NCBI RefSeq assembly: GCF_002583405.1
Contig: NZ_BCMJ01000007.1
Location: 1 to 64,000, forward strand
Origin: Secundilactobacillus silagincola
GTDB lineage: Bacteria > Bacillota > Bacilli > Lactobacillales > Lactobacillaceae
Length of the DNA: 64,000 bases
Direction: 5' to 3'
Program-made: the position numbers and the translations under genes
Shown here: positions 35,420 through 44,269 of the stretch, one piece after another
Layout: each line of letters starts with the position of its first letter
How positions within the stretch are numbered: position 1 is the first letter of the stretch
The notes under the pieces: model-generated
What the model was told of the DNA's origin: nothing
What the model saw: only the letters and a program-made list of their open reading frames with translations
Database searches by the model: none

Positions 35420-35923
35420 ATGAGTAAGGAAAATGTTGCAATTAAAGCTAAGGCAGTTGAAGAAGCGACTGAACGTTTTAAAAACGCCCAATCAGCTATC
35501 GTCGTTGACTACCGTGGTTTAACGGTTGCTGAAGTCACTGACTTACGTAAGCAATTACGTGAAGCTGGTGTTTCAATGAGTGTTATCAAGAACAAGATTT
35601 TGACTCGTGCTGCTGAAAAAGCTGGCTACGAAGACCTAAACGACACGTTTGTTGGTCCTACTGCCGTTGCCTTTTCTGACGAAGATGCAATCGCACCTGC
35701 TAAAATCTTGAAGAAGTTTGCTGATAGCCATGATGCCCTGAGCCTTAAGGGTGGTATGGTTGAAGGTAAGGTTGCTTCTCTTGATGAAATCAACGAATAT
35801 GCTACGATGCCAAGTCGTGAAGACTTGTTATCAATGCTTGCTAGTGCATTGTCTGATCCTATGCGTAAAATTGCGCGTGCGGTTAAGGCTATCGCTGACA
35901 AGGGTGAAGGCGAAGCTGCCTAA
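35420..35923 (+). CDS. rplJ: 50S ribosomal protein L10
   Basis: A 167-residue protein that anchors L7/L12 dimers to the ribosome. It contains the N-terminal [23 protein letters not shown]-type rRNA-binding region (about 27-50) and a C-terminal helix for L12 binding. The in-frame GTG at 35411 overlaps the AGGAGG ribosome binding site, so ATG 35420 is used. It is preceded by the L10 leader and followed after 47 nt by rplL. Confidence 0.96.
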   Translation: MSKENVAIKAKAVEEATERFKNAQSAIVVDYRGLTVAEVTDLRKQLREAGVSMSVIKNKILTRAAEKAGYEDLNDTFVGPTAVAFSDEDAIAPAKILKKFADSHDALSLKGGMVEGKVASLDEINEYATMPSREDLLSMLASALSDPMRKIARAVKAIADKGEGEAA

Positions 35924-35970
35924 CCCAGTAACTCAACTCACTATTTCAATATAAAATGGAGGAAACAAAA

Positions 35971-36336
35971 ATGGCTTTTGATAAAGATGCTATCATCGCT
36001 TCATTAAAGGAAGCGTCAATCTCAGATTTAAACGACCTTGTTAAGGCAATCGAAGACGAATTCGATGTTTCAGCTGCTGCTCCTGTTGCTGTAGCTGCTG
36101 GCGGTGCCGATGCTGGTGCTACTAAGGATTCATACGATGTTGAATTAACTGAATCAGGTGACCAAAAGGTTAAGGCTATCAAGGCTGTCCGTGAGATCAC
36201 TGGTCTTGGTTTAAAGGATGCTAAGGGTCTTGTTGACAACGTACCTTCAGTTATCAAGGAAGGCGTTACAGAAGACGAAGCTAACGATCTTAAAGCTAAG
36301 CTTGAAGAAGTTGGTGGCGTGGTTACCCTTAAGTAA
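35971..36336 (+). CDS. rplL: 50S ribosomal protein L7/L12
   Basis: A 121-residue acidic stalk protein that recruits translation GTPases. It has an N-terminal dimerisation segment, an Ala/Gly-rich hinge ([16 protein letters not shown], about residues 36-51), and a C-terminal domain with [25 protein letters not shown] precedes ATG 35971; an earlier ATG at 35956 includes that site and is rejected. A strong terminator follows. Confidence 0.97.
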   Translation: MAFDKDAIIASLKEASISDLNDLVKAIEDEFDVSAAAPVAVAAGGADAGATKDSYDVELTESGDQKVKAIKAVREITGLGLKDAKGLVDNVPSVIKEGVTEDEANDLKAKLEEVGGVVTLK

Positions 36337-36351
36337 TTTAAGGTACCCGTT

Positions 36352-36387
36352 AAAAAAGCACTGTGCAATTTTGCACAGTGCTTTTTT
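36352..36387 (+). terminator. Terminator of the rplJL operon
   Basis: AAAAAAGCACTGTGCAA pairs perfectly with TTGCACAGTGCTTTTTT around a two-nucleotide loop. Confidence 0.93.
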
Positions 36388-36542
36388 GTATTCTCTAGGC
36401 GAAGTCGGCAAACCTCCAGATTTGACTGGTAATGGATGTTGTGTAAGATGCAATCATTTACCCAGAAGTAACGTTAAGTTAGCTAAACGAGTGGTTTTGG
36501 GGGTAGTAGCGTTTAACTGGTATAATTGTTCAAAAAACAGAG
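36388..36542 (+). other. Gene-free region with an orphan extended -10 element
   Basis: Between the rplL terminator and the repeat at 36543 I find no supported gene. TGGTATAAT at 36518-36526 is a good extended -10 reading into the repeat and towards the 3' end of nrdF on the opposite strand. If active it would make a short RNA of unknown role. Confidence 0.35.
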
Positions 36543-36756
36543 ACTGTGCATAAGTCGGTATTGATAAGTATTGCAATCAATTATTAGCCATAAATAGTGA
36601 TCACTGTCCTTTAGTTCTGTACGTCAATTGACCCTAATTACGCGCTAAAACTCAGGTTCCGGCCATTTAACGCAAAATAATGCCTACTCCGTAAAAAAAA
36701 AGCGGAATAGGCATTATTCATGTTAAATTCTGGCATCTACCAAGTTTAGTCGCAGC
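36543..36756 (-). repeat. Dispersed hairpin-bearing repeat, copy 1
   Basis: About 214 bp that align along their whole length with the reverse complement of 58881-59093. The core (36676-36718) is a 16-bp stem, AATAATGCCTACTCCG with CGGAATAGGCATTATT, with a single non-matching position that becomes a U-G pair on the minus-strand RNA. It starts 27 bp after the stop of nrdF on that strand, so it probably ends the nrd transcript. No transposase frame is inside; MITE-like origin is inferred. Confidence 0.8.
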
Positions 36757-36783
36757 TTGTTTTTAAAGATAAAATTTTAGAAG

Positions 36784-37740
36784 CTAAATATCGTAATCGT
36801 CATCCTGCATCGCCTCCACGTTTCCTAAGAGATACCCGTTTCCAACCTGAGAGAAGAAATCATGGTTAGCAGTGGTGGTTGAAATACCGTTCATCACGAT
36901 GGGATTCACATCATCAGCGGTATCTGGGAACAGCGGATCTTGACCAAGATTCATCAACGCTTTGTTGGCGTTATAGCGGATAAACGTCAAAACTTGATCA
37001 GTCCAGCCGACTTGATCATAGACTAAGTGGGTGTATTTTTCTTCATTCTCGTACAGTTCGTACAAAAAGTTAAACATCCAGTCTTTCAATTCTTGCTGTT
37101 CGTTCTCACCTAATTGATTGTAGCCAATTTGGAATTTATAACCAATATAAGTGCCATGGACAGATTCATCACGGAGAATGAGCTTAATAATTTCCGCCAC
37201 GTTAGCTAGTTTATTATGACCAAGATAGTAAAGCGGGGTGAAGAAGCCAGAGTAGAAGAGGAAAGTTTCCAAGAAAACGTTAGCAATCTTTTTCTTCAAT
37301 GGGTGGCCGTCATCGTGATACAAGTCGCGAATGCGTAACGCCTTATTTTGCAAAAATTCTTCGGTATCACTCCAATTAAAAATCTCATCGATTTCATCTG
37401 GCGTATTTAAGGTTGTAAAGATCGATGAATAACTCTTGGCATGGACGGATTCCATGAATTGGATGTTGTTCAAAACAGCCATTTCATGTTGGGTCTGAGT
37501 GTCTTTTCTGAGGGACGCCATTCCATCTTGTGACTGCAGAGTATCTAGAAGGGTCAGTCCGCCAAAGACGTGTCCAACGACCCATTTATGCTTGTCATCC
37601 AGTCCACGCCAATCATCTAAGTCATTTGAAAGTGGGATTCGGGTGTCTAGCCAGAACTGTTCTGTTAATTTTTCCCAAGTTGCTTTATCAATTTGATCAT
37701 CCACTGCATTCCAGTTTATTGCATGATATGCTTCTGTCAT
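36784..37740 (-). CDS. nrdF: Class Ib ribonucleotide reductase small subunit
   Basis: The 318-residue radical-bearing subunit that, with NrdE, makes deoxyribonucleotides aerobically. It begins MTEAYHAINWNAVDD and carries the ferritin-like metal ligands in blocks such as ESVHAKSYSSIF near residue 98 and RDESVHGTYIGYKFQ near 191. In class Ib enzymes the cofactor is usually dimanganese, loaded by NrdI, which is not in this window. It follows nrdE by 50 nt on the same strand. Confidence 0.95.
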   Translation of the reverse strand: MTEAYHAINWNAVDDQIDKATWEKLTEQFWLDTRIPLSNDLDDWRGLDDKHKWVVGHVFGGLTLLDTLQSQDGMASLRKDTQTQHEMAVLNNIQFMESVHAKSYSSIFTTLNTPDEIDEIFNWSDTEEFLQNKALRIRDLYHDDGHPLKKKIANVFLETFLFYSGFFTPLYYLGHNKLANVAEIIKLILRDESVHGTYIGYKFQIGYNQLGENEQQELKDWMFNFLYELYENEEKYTHLVYDQVGWTDQVLTFIRYNANKALMNLGQDPLFPDTADDVNPIVMNGISTTTANHDFFSQVGNGYLLGNVEAMQDDDYDI

Positions 37741-37790
37741 TTGTTTCTCCTTTAACGTCTATTTGCAACGATTGTCATGAACAAGGTTCT

Positions 37791-39962
37791 TTAAATAACA
37801 CAGCTTTCACATTGATTAGCACCGATTTCACCTTCATCGTCCGTAAACGTCCGGACGTAGTAAATCGATTTGAGCCCCTTTTTGTGGGCGTAATTACGTA
37901 AGATGCTGAGATCACGTGTGGTCATCTTATTGGTTCGACCGTTTTTCCATTCATACAGCCCTTCTGGAATGGTTGAACGCATGAAAAGAGTCATACTCAT
38001 ACCTTGATCGACGTGTTGCTGAGCAGCCGCATAAACGTCAATGACTTTTCGCATATCAGTATCGTAGGCGGATTTATAATAAGGCAACGTTTCGTTAGAC
38101 AGATAAGGAGCAGGGTAGTAGATATTACCAATCTTCTTTTCTTGACGTTCCTCAATCCGGTTAATAATAGGGTGTAAACTGGCAGTTGTATCATTAATGT
38201 AAGAAATTGAGCCATTTGGAGCAACGGCTAAACGGTTTTGGTGATACAAACCATCCTTCATGACAGCTTGTTTAAGCTCATCCCAATCAGCTGCCGTTGG
38301 GATGAAGATGTCCTTGAACAGGGCCTTAACTTTATCAGATTGTGGCGTGAATTCGCCCTTTTGGGTAGTGTATTTATCAAAGTAGCTGCCATCTGCATAG
38401 GCGCTCTTTTCAAAGTTGTAGAAAGTCGTGTGACGTTCCCTGGCAATCTGATTAGAGGCAACTAGGGTCCAGTAATTAAGCAGCATGAAGTAGATATTGG
38501 TGAACTCTACGGTTTCAGGGTCGCCATACATCATTTGGTTTTTGGCAAAGAAACTATGAAGTCCCATGCCACCAAGACCAATAGTATGAGCGAGCTTATT
38601 ACCGTTTTGGATAGAAGGGACAACGTCAATGTCAGAATGATCAGTAATGAAAGTGAGTGCTCGGACCATTGTTTCAACTGAGTGGCCGAAGTCAGGACTG
38701 GCCATTAAATTAACGATGTTGGTTGAACCTAAATTGCATGAAATATCACGGCCTAGTTGTTCGTAAGTCTGAGTATTATCGACCGTTGAAGGAGTTTGAA
38801 CCTGAAGAATCTCAGAACAGAGGTTGCTCATAACGATGCGGCCATCAATAGGATTATCCCGGTTAGCCGTATCAATATTAATAATGTAGGGATAACCAGA
38901 CTCTTGCTGTAGCTTGCCAATTTCAGTTTCTAGTTCACGGGCAGGCAGTTTCTTCTTACGGATCGAATCGTTAGCGACCATCTTGTCGTATTCTTTGGTA
39001 ATATCAACGTAACTGAAAGGTACGCCGTATTCGCGTTCAACGTCATAGGGGCTGAAGAGGTACATATCCTGGTTATCGCGACAAAGTTCGTAAAACTTGT
39101 CAGGGACAGTAATACCTAACGAAAGTGTTTTAAGCCGAATTTTTTCATCTGCGTTTTCTTTTTTAGCCGAAAGAAATGCGATAATGTCAGGGTGAAAGAC
39201 GCTAAGATAAACGACGCCGGCACCTTGTCGCTGGCCCAACTGATTGGAATATGAAAAACTGTCTTCCAACAATTTCATGACAGGAACGACACCACTGGCC
39301 GCACCTTCAATGTTTTTAATGGGGTCGCCAGCGCCACGTAAATTAGATAAATTAATCCCAACGCCGCCCCCAATTCTGGATAATTGTAGGGCTGAATTAA
39401 TAGTACGGCCGATGGTGTTCATATCGTCGGTGGTTTGGATTAAGAAACAAGAAACTAATTCACCACGCTGTTTACGGCCAGCATTTAGAAAACTAGGAGT
39501 AGCGGGTTGATAACGCTGGTGGATCATTTCATCAGCTAAGTCCATAGCCAACCGCTCATCGCCATCAGCGAAATACAACGCGTTTAAGGCTACTCGATCA
39601 AGATAGTTTTCCAAATAATAGTCGTTATCGTTAGTCCTCAGGGCGTACTGAGCGTAAAATTTATAAGCAGCCATAAATGATTTGAAGTGGAAATTTTGAG
39701 ATTTTAAATAGTCGTATAATGATTGAATAAAATCAAAGTTGTACTTATTATAGAAGTTAGATTCAATGTAATTGTTGTCCAGTAAGTAAGTGAAGCGGTC
39801 TTGCAACGAAGCAAATTTTTTGGTGTTTGGTTCAACGTTTTGTGTTAAAAATGCTTGCAGTGCTTCTTGATCTTTGTTCAGTGGAATTTGACCGTTTACC
39901 GGAATATTAATCTCATTGTTGAGATCGTAATACGTGACATCTTTAAGCTCTTTTAAACTCAT
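37791..39962 (-). CDS. nrdE: Class Ib ribonucleotide reductase large subunit
   Basis: The 723-residue catalytic subunit reduces ribonucleoside diphosphates. The active-site cysteine region SCFLIQTTDDMNTIG lies near residue 171, NLCSEILQ near 380 is the conserved substrate loop with its cysteine, and the tail CESCVI at the very C-terminus is the redox pair re-reduced by NrdH. It lacks the N-terminal ATP-cone, as usual for NrdE. It lies between nrdH and nrdF, all on the minus strand. Confidence 0.96.
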   Translation of the reverse strand: MSLKELKDVTYYDLNNEINIPVNGQIPLNKDQEALQAFLTQNVEPNTKKFASLQDRFTYLLDNNYIESNFYNKYNFDFIQSLYDYLKSQNFHFKSFMAAYKFYAQYALRTNDNDYYLENYLDRVALNALYFADGDERLAMDLADEMIHQRYQPATPSFLNAGRKQRGELVSCFLIQTTDDMNTIGRTINSALQLSRIGGGVGINLSNLRGAGDPIKNIEGAASGVVPVMKLLEDSFSYSNQLGQRQGAGVVYLSVFHPDIIAFLSAKKENADEKIRLKTLSLGITVPDKFYELCRDNQDMYLFSPYDVEREYGVPFSYVDITKEYDKMVANDSIRKKKLPARELETEIGKLQQESGYPYIINIDTANRDNPIDGRIVMSNLCSEILQVQTPSTVDNTQTYEQLGRDISCNLGSTNIVNLMASPDFGHSVETMVRALTFITDHSDIDVVPSIQNGNKLAHTIGLGGMGLHSFFAKNQMMYGDPETVEFTNIYFMLLNYWTLVASNQIARERHTTFYNFEKSAYADGSYFDKYTTQKGEFTPQSDKVKALFKDIFIPTAADWDELKQAVMKDGLYHQNRLAVAPNGSISYINDTTASLHPIINRIEERQEKKIGNIYYPAPYLSNETLPYYKSAYDTDMRKVIDVYAAAQQHVDQGMSMTLFMRSTIPEGLYEWKNGRTNKMTTRDLSILRNYAHKKGLKSIYYVRTFTDDEGEIGANQCESCVI

Positions 39963-40009
39963 TTTTTAAACTCACTCTTTTCTCTTAGGGCTAAATTAAG
40001 TAAAATAAA

Positions 40010-40045
40010 AGATGGCGTTTTCTGGTATCCAGAATACGCCATCCT
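40010..40045 (-). terminator. Hairpin between nrdH and nrdE
   Basis: On the minus strand GGATGGCGTATTCTGG pairs with CCAGAAAACGCCATC (one mismatch) and is followed by TTTTATTTTA, a terminator form. Since nrdE has no obvious separate promoter, it probably works as a partial terminator giving more nrdH than nrdEF. Confidence 0.7.
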
Positions 40046-40059
40046 AACGCTTGCGTACA

Positions 40060-40287
40060 TTAAATGGCCAGCTTTTGTAATTGATCTGGTCGAAAGCCGC
40101 TAAACTTGGTATCAGCGGTTTCAATGACGGGTAGGGATTGAAAACCCTGGTCCTTGAGATAATCAACGTACTGCGGATCGTCATTAATATTGTGTTCAAT
40201 AAAATCAACGTGATGTTCAGTTAAAAAACGCTTAGTCATTTTGCATTGCATACAATTGTTCCGTGAATAAACCGTTACTTTTGTCAT
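40060..40287 (-). CDS. nrdH: Glutaredoxin-like protein NrdH
   Basis: A 75-residue thioredoxin-fold electron donor to NrdE. The redox motif is CMQC at residues 11-14 (RNNCMQCKMTKRFL), and SLPVIE and SGFRPDQL near the C-terminus match NrdH. AGGAG lies 10 nt before ATG 40287; the upstream GTG at 40296 touches the ribosome binding site and is rejected. Paired NrdR boxes overlap the promoter region upstream. Confidence 0.94.
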   Translation of the reverse strand: MTKVTVYSRNNCMQCKMTKRFLTEHHVDFIEHNINDDPQYVDYLKDQGFQSLPVIETADTKFSGFRPDQLQKLAI

Positions 40288-40356
40288 ATGAACCACACTC
40301 CTATGTAATCTCGATAAATAGAGTTTACACCGTTCAGCTAAAATTTCAACCGTCGA

Positions 40357-40404
40357 GGCCTATATTTTGTGTACGTTAAAAAGGGTAAACACTAAATATG
40401 GTGT
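40357..40404 (-). promoter_or_regulatory. Paired NrdR boxes upstream of nrdH
   Basis: Read on the minus strand, ACACCATATTTAGTGT (40404-40389) closely matches the NrdR consensus, and ACACAAAATATAGGCC (40372-40357) is a weaker second box. Their ends are 32 bp apart, about three helical turns, the known arrangement for cooperative NrdR binding. NrdR represses nrd genes when dATP is plentiful. Confidence 0.82.
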
Positions 40405-40487
40405 AACTACGGCAATTACAGTTACTTTTAGTCAGTAAAAAATATTTTTGGGGATTAGAGATTGTCGTTGAAGAAAGGTAGACGTGC

Positions 40488-40982
40488 ATGATAGAAAATG
40501 ATGAGCGTTACATGCAAGAAGCACTATTAGAGGCGCATAAATCGGCTTTAATTGGTGAAGTTCCCATAGGAGCGGTGATTGTTCATAATAATGAAATTAT
40601 TGGCAGAGGCCATAATTTACGGGAACACAGTCAGTTGGCAGCTGATCATGCCGAAGTTATGGCTATCAGTGAAGCCAACCAGAAACTGCATAGCTGGCGA
40701 TTGGTTGACTGTACCATGTACGTTACATTGGAACCGTGCATCATGTGTAGCGGTGCAATCATTAATTCACGTATTGATCGCGTTGTTTTTGGCGCTCGTG
40801 ATCCGAAAGCTGGCGCAGTGGCAACACTATATAGTCTGCTGAATGATCCCCGATTAAACCACCAAGTTGAAGTTAAAGAAGGCGTTTTAGCAACCCAGGC
40901 AGGCAAGGTATTGAAAGATTTTTTTAAAGCTGCTCGAAAGCGCAATAAACTAAAGAAACAGCACCAAATCGATAAACTGTGA
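40488..40982 (+). CDS. tadA: tRNA-specific adenosine deaminase
   Basis: Converts the wobble adenosine of tRNA-Arg(ACG) to inosine. The 164-residue zinc enzyme has the HAE motif at residues 54-56 (DHAEVMA) and PCIMC at 83-87, supplying the three zinc ligands and the catalytic Glu. A basic C-terminal tail is present. It is followed by the SRP RNA and dnaX, an order shared with B. subtilis. Confidence 0.95.
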   Translation: MIENDERYMQEALLEAHKSALIGEVPIGAVIVHNNEIIGRGHNLREHSQLAADHAEVMAISEANQKLHSWRLVDCTMYVTLEPCIMCSGAIINSRIDRVVFGARDPKAGAVATLYSLLNDPRLNHQVEVKEGVLATQAGKVLKDFFKAARKRNKLKKQHQIDKL

Positions 40983-41037
40983 TTATAACCAGATTTTGGG
41001 TGGCATTCAGATTTTAAATATGTTAAAGTAGAAGTTG

Positions 41038-41131
41038 CCGCAAGGCCTTGGGGCAAGGGTGACCTTACGAATCGTGTCAGGTCCGGAAGGAAGCAGCACT
41101 AAGTATGAGTGACTTTGTGCTCCAAGTTGAT
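41038..41131 (+). ncRNA. ffs: Signal recognition particle RNA (small bacterial type)
   Basis: The nearly invariant SRP helix 8 loop sequence GTCAGGTCCGGAAGGAAGCAGC region occupies about 41075-41097. Outer arms CTTGGGGCA and TGCTCCAAG (41047-41055 and 41118-41126) close the hairpin. Exact ends are estimated. The RNA binds Ffh for co-translational membrane targeting. It lies between tadA and dnaX as in B. subtilis. Confidence 0.88.
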
Positions 41132-41142
41132 ATGATCTTAAT

Positions 41143-41186
41143 GAGGGCGGGACAAAACGTTGAGTTTTGTTACCGTCCTCTTCTTA
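41143..41186 (+). terminator. Terminator after the SRP RNA
   Basis: GAGGGCGG and CAAAAC pair with GTTTTG and CCGTCCTC, followed by a T-rich TTCTTAT tract. Confidence 0.65.
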
Positions 41187-41291
41187 TACAATTTTTAACG
41201 GTTTGTATGTATAGTATTTGGTGAATAAACACTATATAATGTTTATCAGTGAGTCTTAAGAGATAACCCAAAAGAATCGAGGAAAATAGTC

Positions 41292-43034
41292 ATGAGTTAC
41301 CAAGCCTTGTACCGGGTGTGGCGGCCACAGCGGTTTGATGAAGTGATTGGGCAGACACTGATTACCCAAACTTTGAAAAACGCCGTTAAAACTAAACAAA
41401 TTAGTCATGCCTATCTGTTTGCTGGACCACGGGGAACGGGAAAAACCTCGATGGCTAAAATCTTCGCTAAGGCAGTAAATTGTCAGCATCAAGAAGATGG
41501 TGAACCTTGTAATCAATGTGAGACCTGTAAGGCAATTACTAAGGGCACACTGAATGACGTGATTGAGATTGATGCTGCTTCTAACAATGGTGTTGAAGAG
41601 ATTCGTGACATTCGTGATAAAGTTAAGTACGCGCCCACTGAGGCCGACTATAAAGTCTATATCATTGATGAAGTTCATATGCTGTCAACGGGAGCCTTCA
41701 ATGCGTTATTGAAAACGTTGGAGGAACCACCGGCGAACGTGATTTTTATTCTTGCCACGACGGAACCGCATAAGATTCCAGCCACGATTATTTCGCGAAC
41801 CCAACGATTTGATTTTAAGCAAATTCAAGCTAAGGACAGCCTTTCACGAATGGCCTACATTCTGAAAGAAAAAAACCTTTCCTATGATGATGAAGCACTA
41901 AAGGTAATTGCGAAGGCTTCTGAAGGTGGAATGCGTGATGCACTCAGTATTTTGGATCAGGTCATTTCGTTTGGTGATGACAAAGTCACACTGGATAATG
42001 CACTGCTGGTCACGGGTGCGGTACGTAAACAGCTATTAGTTACCTATCTTACCCAGGTGACTCATCAGGAAACTCAAAAAGCGCTGATGACCATTCAAGA
42101 GATTTTAGACGAAGGCAAAGATCCTGAACGATTTACAGAAGATCTGGTGAATTTGACCCGAGACTTGTTGCTTTATCAGCAATCTCCAGAATTGGTAACT
42201 CAGATCGAAATGGATCAGGTAGATTCGGATTTTAAACAACTGGCAACGGAAATAAAACCACAGCAGTTATATGATATTATTGATGATTTAAATGATATTC
42301 AACAGCAAATGCGGTTTACGACTCACGAAGACGTTTACCTGGAAGTATTAACGGTACGCTTAGCAGGTCATCAAAACCAGGGCACTCAGACAGTATCGTC
42401 TGCTCCAGTCGATAATACGGCAATTGACCGGTTAGAGGCCGAGGTAAGCAGTCTTAAAAAGACGGTAGCTGATTTACAAAAAGCGCCCGCAACCGTAAAA
42501 ACGGTTCAAAAGCGACCTGCTGCTATGAAGACTGTCAAACCAAAACGTACTCAGGTTAACCTTAGCCTAGTTTACCCGATTTTAGGTGCGGCAACCCGAC
42601 AGGACCTGTCAGCACTACAAGAAGTCTGGCCCGATTTGATGAATATTTTGTCGATACCGCAACGCTCGATTATGGGGGTTTCCAAGCCAGTGGCTGCCAG
42701 TCCTGATGGTGCAATCATTGCGTTTGATTATGCGTTTCTTCAGCAGCGCGCCAACGCAGATCAAGAGTTAAATGATGCGTTGGAAAATGGATTAGATCGG
42801 TTAACACATAAGGTACCTAAATTAGTGTTTGTCCCTACTGACCAGTGGCCAGAAATTCGTAAAACTTATTTGGAACAGCATCAGGTAGGCAATCAAAATG
42901 GTCAAGAACCCGAAATTACTGCTCAGGATGACGGTCAATCCAAGGACGAGTCATCCCGAACAAAAGCCGAACCCGTGGTGGATAAGGCCAAGGAACTTTT
43001 TGGCGATGATGTCATTGATGTTAAATCAGATTAA
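41292..43034 (+). CDS. dnaX: DNA polymerase III subunits gamma/tau
   Basis: The 580-residue clamp-loader ATPase that also couples polymerase and helicase. AAA+ motifs: GPRGTGKTSMAK near residue 46 (Walker A), four zinc cysteines between residues 64 and 79, IIDEVHMLS near 126 (Walker B) and the SRC-like SRTQRF near 170. A Lys-rich linker with a coiled-coil stretch (RLEAEVSSLKKTVADLQK, about 380-397) leads to the tau C-terminal part. It is followed after 28 nt by ebfC. Confidence 0.96.
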   Translation: MSYQALYRVWRPQRFDEVIGQTLITQTLKNAVKTKQISHAYLFAGPRGTGKTSMAKIFAKAVNCQHQEDGEPCNQCETCKAITKGTLNDVIEIDAASNNGVEEIRDIRDKVKYAPTEADYKVYIIDEVHMLSTGAFNALLKTLEEPPANVIFILATTEPHKIPATIISRTQRFDFKQIQAKDSLSRMAYILKEKNLSYDDEALKVIAKASEGGMRDALSILDQVISFGDDKVTLDNALLVTGAVRKQLLVTYLTQVTHQETQKALMTIQEILDEGKDPERFTEDLVNLTRDLLLYQQSPELVTQIEMDQVDSDFKQLATEIKPQQLYDIIDDLNDIQQQMRFTTHEDVYLEVLTVRLAGHQNQGTQTVSSAPVDNTAIDRLEAEVSSLKKTVADLQKAPATVKTVQKRPAAMKTVKPKRTQVNLSLVYPILGAATRQDLSALQEVWPDLMNILSIPQRSIMGVSKPVAASPDGAIIAFDYAFLQQRANADQELNDALENGLDRLTHKVPKLVFVPTDQWPEIRKTYLEQHQVGNQNGQEPEITAQDDGQSKDESSRTKAEPVVDKAKELFGDDVIDVKSD

Positions 43035-43062
43035 TAATAACTATAGAGGATGGTAACGAACT

Positions 43063-43377
43063 ATGATGCGTGGAAATCGTAATATGGGCAACATGATGAA
43101 ACAAATGAAAAAGATGGAAAAACAGCTCGCCGAGGAACAAAAGGCGATGGAAGCCAAGACGTACGTTGGTGTTTCACCTGACGAAATGGTGAAAGCAACT
43201 TTCACTGGCAAACGTGAAATGACCGATTTGTCAATTGATCCCAAAGCGATTGATCCTGATGACCCAGATATGCTGAGTGATTTAATCTTAGCCGCAGTTA
43301 ACTCAGCACTAAAACAAATCGATGAAGATGGTAAGCAAACCTTAGGCAAGTATACGAACAACATGCCCGGTATGTAA
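43063..43377 (+). CDS. ebfC: YbaB/EbfC nucleoid-associated protein
   Basis: A 104-residue DNA-binding protein of the YbaB/EbfC family (YaaK in B. subtilis). It has a Met/Lys-rich N-terminal helix (about residues 7-28), a central sheet (VKATFTGKREMTDLSIDPKAI) and a C-terminal helix, forming a dimer of tweezer shape. Located between dnaX and recR, its conserved position. Start ATG 43063, with a second ATG immediately after. Confidence 0.93.
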   Translation: MMRGNRNMGNMMKQMKKMEKQLAEEQKAMEAKTYVGVSPDEMVKATFTGKREMTDLSIDPKAIDPDDPDMLSDLILAAVNSALKQIDEDGKQTLGKYTNNMPGM

Positions 43378-43403
43378 TTGAGTTAAAGGAGTGAATGGCA
43401 GTC

Positions 43404-44003
43404 ATGCAATATCCAGAACCAATTGCACAACTAATTGATAGTTATATGAAGCTGCCAGGTATTGGGCAAAAAACGGCCACGCGATTGGCGTTTTATACCA
43501 TTGATATGGACAATGATGACGTGACCCGCTTTGCTAAGTCGTTAATTTCGGCTAAGCGAGATCTGCATTTTTGTTCGATCTGCGGTAATATAACTGAAAA
43601 CGATCCGTGTGATATTTGTCGGGATAAGTCCCGCGACCAGAGTCAAATCTTAGTCGTAGAGCAAGCTAAAGATATCATGACCATGGAAAAGATGAAGGAA
43701 TATCACGGCTTATATCACGTTTTAAACGGGGTTTTATCTCCAATCGAAGGTAAGGGTCCAGAAGATTTGAATATGTCTAGTCTACTGAAACGCTTGCAAA
43801 CCAATAAGAGCGTTAAAGAAGTGATCGTGGCGACTAATGCTACGCCAGAAGGTGAGGCAACGGCAATGTACCTTTCACGGCTGATCAAACCAGCTGGTAT
43901 CAAAGTGACACGGCTCGCCCATGGGCTTTCAGTTGGATCAGACATTGAATACGCCGATGAAATGACATTATATAAGGCAGTTGAAGGCCGAACCGAAATG
44001 TAA
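43404..44003 (+). CDS. recR: Recombination protein RecR
   Basis: A 199-residue DNA-clamping protein that with RecO/RecF loads RecA at gaps. An N-terminal helix-hairpin-helix ([16 protein letters not shown]) is followed by a C4 zinc motif (C57, C60, C69, C72) and a Toprim domain starting at [14 protein letters not shown] near 83. ATG 43404 (MQYPEP) matches the family N-terminus. The earlier ATG at 43395 lies only 3 nt after AAGGAG and is less likely. Confidence 0.95.
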   Translation: MQYPEPIAQLIDSYMKLPGIGQKTATRLAFYTIDMDNDDVTRFAKSLISAKRDLHFCSICGNITENDPCDICRDKSRDQSQILVVEQAKDIMTMEKMKEYHGLYHVLNGVLSPIEGKGPEDLNMSSLLKRLQTNKSVKEVIVATNATPEGEATAMYLSRLIKPAGIKVTRLAHGLSVGSDIEYADEMTLYKAVEGRTEM

Positions 44004-44015
44004 GGAAGTGACAAC

Positions 44016-44258
44016 GTGTTTGGTGTGCGCAAGCAACACATTAGATATCAGTTTGATGAAAAGTTATTAGCAACGATTGAGCGTGCTAAAGAAGAATGGG
44101 ATCAGGCTAAGCAAACTGAAATTGCCATCGCGGATGTAGATGAAGAGATTACAGCGCAAACAGCATTAGCTCGGCAAAAGTACCTCTTTTTATACCGTGA
44201 AGCGCGGTTGCGCAACGTGCGTGGCGACCATATTCAAGCGTCTGTTTTTGATCATTAA
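44016..44258 (+). CDS. yaaL: YaaL-like DUF2508 protein
   Basis: An 80-residue, highly charged, helical protein of unknown function, conserved directly after recR in Bacillota. It starts at GTG 44016, 13 nt after recR, preceded by AAGGAAGTG. Residues about 10-70 are likely one long helical pair (LLATIERAKEEWDQAKQ and QKYLFLYREARLR). No catalytic motif is visible. Confidence 0.85.
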   Translation: MFGVRKQHIRYQFDEKLLATIERAKEEWDQAKQTEIAIADVDEEITAQTALARQKYLFLYREARLRNVRGDHIQASVFDH

Positions 44259-44269
44259 ATCAAATAGAT

